Below, piece by piece: positions 54,458 to 64,000 of a stretch of DNA of 64,000 bases (position 1 is the stretch's first letter; each line of letters begins with the position of its first letter). The stretch is from NCBI RefSeq assembly GCF_900177295.1, contig NZ_FWZX01000005.1:224259-288258 (forward strand). The letters run 5' to 3'. The notes under the pieces are model-generated. The model was not told where the DNA came from, did not search any database, and saw nothing but the letters and a program-made list of their open reading frames with translations. The translations under genes were made by a program, and so were the position numbers. Source of the stretch: Tistlia consotensis USBA 355. Its GTDB lineage: Bacteria; Pseudomonadota; Alphaproteobacteria; Kiloniellales; DSM-21159.

Positions 54458-55261
54458 TCAGGGCCGGGCGCCCTGCCCCGGCCCCCGCAGGGCGTCGCTG
54501 ACCGGCAGCAGGAAGGGCCGCAGCCGGCGGCGCAGCGCCAGCCGCCACCAGCGCCCCTCGGCCTTCAGCCGGGTGCCCCAGCGGACGTGGCGGAACAGCC
54601 AGCCGCGGTCGCGGAAGAAGCGTGCCAGCAGCAGGGTGAAGAGCGTCCCGACCGCGGCGCCGCCGGCCACGTCCGACAGGAAGTGCGCGTTCACGATCAC
54701 CCGGCTGGCGGCGATGACCAGCGCGAAGCCGAGGCACCAGAAGCGCGCGCCCGGCGCGAAGAGGGTGACGGCGACGGCGATCGCGAAGCCGGTCGTGGTG
54801 TGGCCCGAGGGGAAGGAATGCAGGTCCGGGCCGAAGCCGAAGGGGCTGAAGCCGTAGATATGCTGCTGGTCCAGCAGCTTCGGCCGGGCCCGCCCGAAGA
54901 TCACCTTCAGGATGTTGGCGACGATCCCCGAGCCGGCGACCGCCCAGAAGAAGAAGAAGGCGTAGCCGGCCAGCCAGGACGCCAGCCGCTTGCGCGGCCT
55001 CGCGGTCGCGGACAGCGCCGCGGCGGCGGCGCCGATGGTGACCAGCGCGCTGCCCCAGAGATAGGCGTCGGACTTGCCGAAGCCGGTGAGGAAGCGGAAG
55101 AGGTCGAGCAGCGGCTCGCCGGCCTGGCGCAGCAGCTGCGACAGCGGCCGGTCGACGACGAACACGCCGAGCAGGACGACGAGCGCGAGCAGCGCCCAGA
55201 AGCGCAGGCTGCGGTGCAGCAGCAGGTCGTCGTGGTGATCGCTGGTCGAAGGCTGCGGCAC
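54458..55261 (-). CDS. PAP2 family phosphatase
   Basis: Membrane lipid phosphatase of 267 residues. The three acid-phosphatase motifs are KVIFGRARP, PSGHTTTGFA and SRVIVNAHFLSD. GTG start. It is the last gene of a leftward series with GT2, LAB_N and ArnT-like genes, so it could recycle polyprenyl phosphate or dephosphorylate lipid A. Six predicted helices. Confidence 0.88.
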   Translation of the reverse strand: MPQPSTSDHHDDLLLHRSLRFWALLALVVLLGVFVVDRPLSQLLRQAGEPLLDLFRFLTGFGKSDAYLWGSALVTIGAAAAALSATARPRKRLASWLAGYAFFFFWAVAGSGIVANILKVIFGRARPKLLDQQHIYGFSPFGFGPDLHSFPSGHTTTGFAIAVAVTLFAPGARFWCLGFALVIAASRVIVNAHFLSDVAGGAAVGTLFTLLLARFFRDRGWLFRHVRWGTRLKAEGRWWRLALRRRLRPFLLPVSDALRGPGQGARP

Positions 55262-55394
55262 GGCGGCCGGGTATCCCTGTCCCGCGTGAAGGCCGGGCTC
55301 CCCGCCCCGCCGGAATGCCCGTCATAGCCCCCGGCCGCCCCGCCCGGCAAGGCGCCAGGGAATGGCGGGACGGCAGCGCCGACCCGGCGCGCGC

Positions 55395-57107
55395 CTATTC
55401 GGCCAGCCGGTAGAGCTGCAGGGTCAGCCGCTTGCCCTTGGAGTAGTTCAGGCCCTCGATCGTCGCCAGCGAGGTCAGCTTGGCGGCCGCGTCGCCCAGG
55501 GCGGCGCGGAACGGGCCGTCGTCCTGGCTCGAGACCAGGGCCAGGTTGCAGGCCGGGTTCTCGGTCAGGGTCGCCGCCGCCTCGGGGGGCCGGCCGAGGC
55601 GCGTGCCGGTGCCGGTCAGGAAGATCAGGCTCGGCTCGCTGTAGCCGCTGCTGGCCAGCACGCTGTCGTCGCAGGGCCGGTTGGCCGCCACGGCCGCGGC
55701 GATGCGCGGGCTCAGCCAGATGGTCGAGAGGTTCGGCACCACCCCCGGCCAGCCGACCAGGTAGAGCAGCCAGGCGCCGAGCGCCAGGACCGCGACGCCG
55801 GTCGTGCCGCCGCGCTGCGGCCGCAGCCGGATCACCGCGAAGGCCAGGACGCAGAGCAGCAGGGCACCGGCCAGGCCGGCCCAGAGCAGCGTGCCCTCCA
55901 GGTAGAGCGGCACGGCGACCAGGCCGGCCGCCAGCAGCAGGGTGATCGCCAGGAAGATCAGCAGGGTCGCGAAGCGCAGCCAGGACGCCCAGCCGCGCGC
56001 CGCCAGGGCGGCGGGCGCCAGGGCCGTCTCGCGCACCGCCGCGGCGACCAGGATCGCCAGGGCCGGATAGAGCGGCAGCACGTAGTGCGGCAGCTTGGTC
56101 GGCACCAGCTCGAAGACGATCCAGCTCGGGATCAGCCAGGCCAGGCAGAAGACCACGGCCGGCCGCCGCCGCTCCAGCCAGGTCCAGGGCACGGCCAGGC
56201 CGAGCAGGAGCGAGAAGGGCCAGAAGGTCAGGAAGACCAGGACCAGGTAGAGCCCGGGCGGCGCACCGTGCGACTCCTGGCCGCCGGCGACCTTGCCGAG
56301 CAGGTCGTGGCCGACCGATTCGGCGAAGAAGGCGCCGTGGGTCTGGATCGCGATGGCGACCAGCCAGGGCAGGAAGATCGCGAGGGCCAGCAGCAGCCAG
56401 GGCCAGGGCTTGAGGCCGCGCAGCCAGGCGGCGCGCCGCTCGAAGACCAGCAGGCCGGCGATCGTGCCGCCGGCGACCAGCAGCACGATCGGTCCCTTGA
56501 TCAGGGCGGCGAGCCCGACGCCGGCCCAGAAGGCGATCGCCAGGCGCGCGCTGCTCGGCCGCCCCTCGCGCAGGTTCATGTAGAGCTCGGCCAGGGCCGA
56601 CTGGGCGAGCAGGATCGTCGCCAGCAGCAGGGCGTCGGTCTTGGCGGTGCGCGCCTCGACGCCGAGCAGCAGGCAGCCCGCCATCATCAGGGCCGCCAGG
56701 GCGCCGGCCGAGCTGCCGAACAACCGGCGTCCGATGCGGAAGGTCAGCAGCACCGCCAGGCAGGCACCGAGCAGCGACGGCAGGCGATAGACCCAGATCG
56801 GCGCCGCGGCCGGCGACTGCAGGGTCAGCGCGCCCCAGGCCGTCGCCGCGGCGACCTGGGCCCAGTAGATGCCGACCGGCTTGTTGAGGCGCGCGGCGTC
56901 CTGGAAGCGGATGTCGACGACGTCGCCGCTCTCGATCATCTGCTTGGAGGCCTGGGCGAAGCGCGCCTCGTCGCGGTCGACCGGCGGCACCTGGAAGAAG
57001 CCGGGCAGGAAGAAGGCCAGCGCGACCAGCAGCAGCAGGGCCTGCAGCCAGAGCGTCGGCTCGCGCTTGGGCGGCACCGGCGGCACGGCGGCGTGCGCTT
57101 CGGTCAT
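55395..57107 (-). CDS. ArnT-like (PMT_2) glycosyltransferase
   Basis: Polytopic transferase of 570 residues with about 11-12 helices. The first periplasmic loop holds VDRDEARFAQASKQM, the catalytic Asp/Glu motif of the GT83/PMT family, and NKPVGIYWAQ. The ATG at 57107 follows GAGGGAG seven bases upstream. It should transfer a sugar from a polyprenyl-phosphate carrier to lipid A or another envelope acceptor. The donor is probably made by the GT2 enzyme at 57508. Confidence 0.87.
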   Translation of the reverse strand: MTEAHAAVPPVPPKREPTLWLQALLLLVALAFFLPGFFQVPPVDRDEARFAQASKQMIESGDVVDIRFQDAARLNKPVGIYWAQVAAATAWGALTLQSPAAAPIWVYRLPSLLGACLAVLLTFRIGRRLFGSSAGALAALMMAGCLLLGVEARTAKTDALLLATILLAQSALAELYMNLREGRPSSARLAIAFWAGVGLAALIKGPIVLLVAGGTIAGLLVFERRAAWLRGLKPWPWLLLALAIFLPWLVAIAIQTHGAFFAESVGHDLLGKVAGGQESHGAPPGLYLVLVFLTFWPFSLLLGLAVPWTWLERRRPAVVFCLAWLIPSWIVFELVPTKLPHYVLPLYPALAILVAAAVRETALAPAALAARGWASWLRFATLLIFLAITLLLAAGLVAVPLYLEGTLLWAGLAGALLLCVLAFAVIRLRPQRGGTTGVAVLALGAWLLYLVGWPGVVPNLSTIWLSPRIAAAVAANRPCDDSVLASSGYSEPSLIFLTGTGTRLGRPPEAAATLTENPACNLALVSSQDDGPFRAALGDAAAKLTSLATIEGLNYSKGKRLTLQLYRLAE

Positions 57108-57135
57108 CCGCGGACTCCCTCGATGTTCGGGCGGC

Positions 57136-57501
57136 TCACCGGTTGGCGGGGGCGGCCGCGCTCTCGTCGTGCTGGGCGGCGAGCAGGCGCTTCTCACGCC
57201 AGATGAAGTAGATGTTGCGGCTGTAGATGACCAGGCCGGCCGCCTGGCCGAACATGATCACCGGGTCGGCACGGTGGATCGCATAGGCCAGCAGCGAGGC
57301 GCCGCCGACGAAGGAGAAGTACCAGAAGACCTCCGGCACGATCGAGCGGCGCGCCCGCTCGCTCATCAGCCACTGGATCAGGAAGCGCGCCGAGAACAGC
57401 GCCTGGGCGCCGAAGCCGATGGCCAGCCACAGCAGGTCGTAGTGGGACATGCCGGCCCACCAGGCGTCGAGCTTCATCAGCCAGAGATCGATGAAGGACA
57501 A
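57136..57501 (-). CDS. LAB_N domain membrane protein (lipid-A-disaccharide synthase N-terminal-like)
   Basis: Small membrane protein of 121 residues. QALFSARFLIQWLMSERARRSIVPEVFWYFS split over about 33-65 is the LAB_N signature (PF07578), with three to four helices. It is not LpxB: the glycosyltransferase part is absent. The TTG at 57501 has GAGGT eight bases upstream and lies six bases after the GT2 stop; an ATG at 57477 is possible. Such proteins accompany ArnT-type systems. Confidence 0.85.
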   Translation of the reverse strand: MSFIDLWLMKLDAWWAGMSHYDLLWLAIGFGAQALFSARFLIQWLMSERARRSIVPEVFWYFSFVGGASLLAYAIHRADPVIMFGQAAGLVIYSRNIYFIWREKRLLAAQHDESAAAPANR

Positions 57502-57507
57502 GCGGGT

Positions 57508-58335
57508 CTACCTCGTCTGGGCGCCGGTCATCCGGTCGGCGGCTGCCGGCTCCGCCCGCTCGACGGTGATCCGGCCGGGCTCCGGGCGGCGCGTCCGCTT
57601 CTTGAGCCACAGGACGCCGAAAAGGTCAAACAGCCCGACCAGGCCGCGCTGCCAGTTGGTGTACTTGGTCGTGCCGCGCTCGCGCGGCCGGTGGTTGACC
57701 GGGGCCATGGCCATCGGCCAGCCGTGGATCTGCACCAGCGCCGGCAGGAAGCGGTGCAGGGCGTTGAAGTAGGGCAGGCCGAGCAGCACATCGCGGCGGA
57801 TCAGCTTCAGGCCGCAGCCGGTGTCCGGGCAGTTGTCGCCGAGCAGCCGGCTCCGGAGCCCGTTGGCGAAGCGCGAGGCCAGGCGCTTCGACAGCGTGTC
57901 GCGGCGCTTGCGGCGCAGGCCGGCGACCAGGGCCGGCAGCGGCCGGCCGGCCGCGACGGCCCCTTCGACCTCGGCAATCAGCGCCGGGATGTCGGCCGGA
58001 TCGTTCTGGCCGTCGCCGTCGAGCGTGACGATCCAGGGTGCGGTCGCCGCTTCGGCGCCGCTGCGCACCCCGGCGCTCTGGCCGAAGCGGCCGTTGTGGC
58101 GGACCAGCACGACCTCGGGATGGCGCCCGGCCGCCTTCAGCACCTCGGCGGCGGTCGCGTCCGAGGAGCCGTCGTCGACGAAGATCACCTCGCGCGGCGG
58201 GAAGGCCGCCGTGCCGGCGAAGATCTCCTCGATCAGCGGCCCGACGTTCTCCGCCTCGTTGTGCGCCGGCACGACGACGGCGAAGGCCTCGACGGGCGAC
58301 GGGGCGGCGCGCGGGCTCGGCGGGGCGCTGGGCAT
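57508..58335 (-). CDS. GT2 family polyprenyl-phosphate glycosyltransferase (DPM1/ArnC-like)
   Basis: Protein of 275 residues. FAVVVPAHNEAENVGPLIEE, VDDGSSD and LDGDGQNDP (metal/nucleotide-sugar motifs) identify a DPM1-like GT2. It lacks the two C-terminal helices of ArnC and is predicted soluble or peripheral. First gene of the cassette; likely makes the polyprenyl-linked sugar donor. Confidence 0.9.
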   Translation of the reverse strand: MPSAPPSPRAAPSPVEAFAVVVPAHNEAENVGPLIEEIFAGTAAFPPREVIFVDDGSSDATAAEVLKAAGRHPEVVLVRHNGRFGQSAGVRSGAEAATAPWIVTLDGDGQNDPADIPALIAEVEGAVAAGRPLPALVAGLRRKRRDTLSKRLASRFANGLRSRLLGDNCPDTGCGLKLIRRDVLLGLPYFNALHRFLPALVQIHGWPMAMAPVNHRPRERGTTKYTNWQRGLVGLFDLFGVLWLKKRTRRPEPGRITVERAEPAAADRMTGAQTR

Positions 58336-58421
58336 GGGACTCGAGGGATTCGGCTATGTGCGGCTGCGAAGGGCCGGAGCTATAGCAGCCGCCCCCGCAC
58401 CCGGCCAGCGATAAGGGCAGG

Positions 58422-60497
58422 CTAGCTCCCGGGAATCGACAGCCTGGCCAGCGCCGCCGCCAGCTCGTCCTGGGTGTAGGGCTTCGCCAGGAAGGCCGGG
58501 GCGTCGGCGCCCCGCGGCGCGGTGTGGACGAACTCGTGGTAGGCCGAGGTGGTCAGCACCGCGACCTCCGGCCGCCGGCGCCGGAACGCGGCGGCCAGCG
58601 ACAGGCCGTCGAGGCTGCCCGGCATGACGCAGTCGGTGAAGAGGATCGAGAGGTCCTCGAGCCCGGGCTCGCGCTCCAGCGCCTCGTCGCCGCTGGTCGC
58701 GACCTCGACCCGGCAGCCCAGGGCCTCGAGCATGCCGCGCGCGACCTCGCGGACGTCGTCGTCGTCCTCGACCAGCAGGATCCGGCGGCCGGCCAGGTCG
58801 AGCGCGCCGGACGGCTCGCCCGGCCCGGCGGCCGGCTCGGCGGCCGTCTCGGCACGCGGCAGGTAGAGGTTGACCGCGGTGCCCCGCCCCTCCTCGCTGT
58901 CCAGCTCGAGGATGCCGTTCGACTGGCGCACGAAGCCGTAGATCGAGCTGAGGCCGAGGCCGGTGCCCTTGCCCGGCACCTTGGTCGTGAAGAAGGGCTC
59001 CAGGGCGCGGCGCGCGACCTCCTCGCTCATGCCGGTGCCGCTGTCGACGACCTGCAGCCGGACGTAGTCGCCGGCGGCCAGGTCGAGGCCCTCCAGCTCC
59101 GGCGCGCGCGCCGGCAGGTTGCGTGCCGCGATGCGCAGCGTGCCGCCCTCGGGCATGGCGTCGCGGGCGTTGATCACCAGGTTGAAGATCGCCGACTCGA
59201 ACTGCGAGGCGTCGAGGTGGATCGGCCAGACCTCGGCCGGGCAGTCGATCTCGGTGCGGATGCCCTTGCCGAGCAGCTGGTCGAAGAGGCTGGTCAGCCG
59301 CGCGATCTCCTCGTCCAGCTTGAGCAGGCGCGGCTCCAGCGCCTGGCGCCGGCCGAAGGCGAGCAGGCGCCGGGTCAGGGCGGCGCAGCTCTGGCCGGCC
59401 TGCAGGGCGAGGTCGACACGCTGGCGCTGCTTCTCGCCCAGGCTCTCGTCGCCCGCGACGCGCCCCAGGCTGCCGATGATCACGCTCAGCATGTTGTTGA
59501 AGTCGTGGGCGATGCCGCCGGTCATCTGGCCGATCGCCTCCATCTTCTGGGCATGGGCCAGCTGCTCCTCCAGCAGCTTGCGCTGCGAGACGTCGGACAG
59601 GAAGCCGACCATCTCGCGCTCGCCGGGCCGGCAGGGCGACGGCAGGCTGGCCCGCTCGAACAGCCAGCGCCAGCTCTCGCCGCCGCAGCGGAAGCGGTAC
59701 TCCAGCGACAGGCTGCCGCTCGCCTCGGCCTCGCGCCAGGCCGCCTCGACCCGGGCCCGGTCGGCGGCGTGGACGCGCTCCAGCCAACCGTCGAGGGCCT
59801 GCTCGACCTCGGCCTCGCCCAGCTGCAGCAGCTTGGCCGGATTGCCGCCGACGAACCGGCGCCGGCCGGCCTCGCCGCCCGCCGCCGCGACGAAGAGCGC
59901 GATCGGCAGGGTCTCCAGCACCAGCGACTGCTGGGCCAGGGTGCGCTGCAGGGCCTCGGCGGTCCTCACCTGCTCGGCGCGGACCCTCAGGTTCTCGGCC
60001 AGCAGGTGCTTCTCCTGCTCGGCGCGGCGCCGCAGCTCGATGAAGACGCCGACCTTGGCGCGCAGGATCGCCGGCTCGATCGGCTTGAAGACGTAGTCGA
60101 CGGCGCCGGCCGCGTAGCCGCGGAACAGGTGGCTCTGGTCGCGGTCGACGGCCGACATGAAGATGATCGGGATGTGCCGGGTGCGCTCGCGCCCGCGGAT
60201 CAGCGAGGCCGCCTCGTAGCCGTCCATGACCGGCATCCGCACGTCGAGCAGGATGATCGCGAAGTCGTCGGCGAGCAGCTTGCGCAGGGCGTCCTCGCCG
60301 TTGCGCGCGACCACGACCGGCTGGCCGAGATCGGCCAGGATCGAGCGCAGCGCGACCAGGTTCGCCTCGTCGTCGTCGACCGCCAGGATCTTCGCCGTGA
60401 TCGCGGGATCGGCCGCGCCGAAGGCCGGCTGCGGCAGGCCGCCCGGGGCGCGCAGCGCCGGGACGCCGGTCGTCGGAAGGCCTGCCGCGCGTGCCAA
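58422..60497 (-). CDS. REC-PAS-HisKA-HATPase-REC hybrid histidine kinase
   Basis: Soluble hybrid kinase of 691 residues: receiver 1 (about 35-150: ILAVDDDEAN, ILLDVRMPVMDGYEA), coiled coil, PAS (about 190-310), HisKA with IAHDFNNMLSVIIGSLG, HATPase with LVINARDAMPEGG and GTGLGLSSIYGF, receiver 2 (ILLVEDDDDVREVA, LFTDCVMPG). The start is TTG at 60497: GGGGAG lies eight bases upstream, and the start is two bases after the upstream kinase stop. The two kinases are co-transcribed and probably form one phosphorelay. Confidence 0.88.
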   Translation of the reverse strand: MARAAGLPTTGVPALRAPGGLPQPAFGAADPAITAKILAVDDDEANLVALRSILADLGQPVVVARNGEDALRKLLADDFAIILLDVRMPVMDGYEAASLIRGRERTRHIPIIFMSAVDRDQSHLFRGYAAGAVDYVFKPIEPAILRAKVGVFIELRRRAEQEKHLLAENLRVRAEQVRTAEALQRTLAQQSLVLETLPIALFVAAAGGEAGRRRFVGGNPAKLLQLGEAEVEQALDGWLERVHAADRARVEAAWREAEASGSLSLEYRFRCGGESWRWLFERASLPSPCRPGEREMVGFLSDVSQRKLLEEQLAHAQKMEAIGQMTGGIAHDFNNMLSVIIGSLGRVAGDESLGEKQRQRVDLALQAGQSCAALTRRLLAFGRRQALEPRLLKLDEEIARLTSLFDQLLGKGIRTEIDCPAEVWPIHLDASQFESAIFNLVINARDAMPEGGTLRIAARNLPARAPELEGLDLAAGDYVRLQVVDSGTGMSEEVARRALEPFFTTKVPGKGTGLGLSSIYGFVRQSNGILELDSEEGRGTAVNLYLPRAETAAEPAAGPGEPSGALDLAGRRILLVEDDDDVREVARGMLEALGCRVEVATSGDEALEREPGLEDLSILFTDCVMPGSLDGLSLAAAFRRRRPEVAVLTTSAYHEFVHTAPRGADAPAFLAKPYTQDELAAALARLSIPGS

Positions 60498-60499
60498 GG

Positions 60500-64000
<3,501 letters not shown>

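Noticed and set aside
55362..57206. 614-codon plus-strand frame
   Set aside because: Antisense shadow of the ArnT-like gene, low-complexity Gln/Gly/Arg composition.
57136..57501. lpxB
   Set aside because: Only the LAB_N membrane domain is present; the glycosyltransferase of lipid-A-disaccharide synthase is missing.

Overview
The window is GC-rich, densely coding DNA of an alphaproteobacterium. Its gene content and order look like a Rhodospirillales-type lineage, but that placement is an inference. The supporting evidence is: (i) an alphaproteobacterial housekeeping series, erpA / dgt-argS-SPOR-nagZ-scpA-scpB ... tatA-tatB-tatC ... serS-surE-pcm-LytM; (ii) several copies of the GGAAC-N16/17-CGTT promoter used by the alphaproteobacterial general-stress sigma factor EcfG; (iii) tripartite tricarboxylate transporter genes. 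I recognised no tRNA, rRNA, transposase, integrase or CRISPR array.

Layout. 1-17.1 kb is catabolic and transport DNA: an acyl-CoA dehydrogenase with a BetI-like TetR regulator; a translationally coupled pair of PYROXD2-like FAD oxidoreductases followed by a GcvT-like folate enzyme; a fused ADP-forming acyl-CoA synthetase with an MFS permease; a tctC-tctB-tctA uptake operon; a beta-hydroxyacid dehydrogenase; a Rieske non-haem oxygenase; and a zinc-free MDR oxidoreductase. 17.2-22.4 kb is a regulatory island. It holds a GntR/UTRA regulator, two ECF sigma factors of EcfG type, several very small proteins, and five EcfG-type promoters. One of these promoters heads a probable small RNA with a strong stem and a 25-nt C-rich loop.

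22.5-42.7 kb is mainly the conserved housekeeping series, read leftwards with many ATGA overlaps. It is interrupted by a 2OG-Fe(II) oxygenase, a GH15 glycosidase with a glucose-dehydrogenase-like SDR, an orphan FbpC-like ABC ATPase and a GFA-type zinc protein. 42.8-54.2 kb holds small detoxification, transport and stress genes: NTF2-like, PNPOx-like, a GST divergent from a LysR regulator, MFS, xth, rhomboid protease, DUF1232, M81 peptidase, MFS and a CHASE4 histidine kinase. 54.4-58.3 kb is an envelope-lipid modification cassette (GT2 - LAB_N - ArnT-like - PAP2). 58.4-64.0 kb encodes two large hybrid histidine kinases. The second carries a HAMP array and runs off the right edge.

Intergenic DNA carries at least two kinds of dispersed palindromic repeat. 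One is a family of four paired inverted copies around 1.3, 14.5, 28.5 and 44.3 kb. The other comprises larger perfect hairpins at 6.7 and 13.5 kb and a paired repeat at 41.0 kb. The most interesting candidate for new biology is the 18.4-22.4 kb general-stress island: divergent EcfG promoters, a candidate C-rich-loop RNA resembling Caulobacter GsrN in concept, a 29-residue basic peptide coupled to a coiled-coil protein, and a second sigma gene under an EcfG-type promoter.
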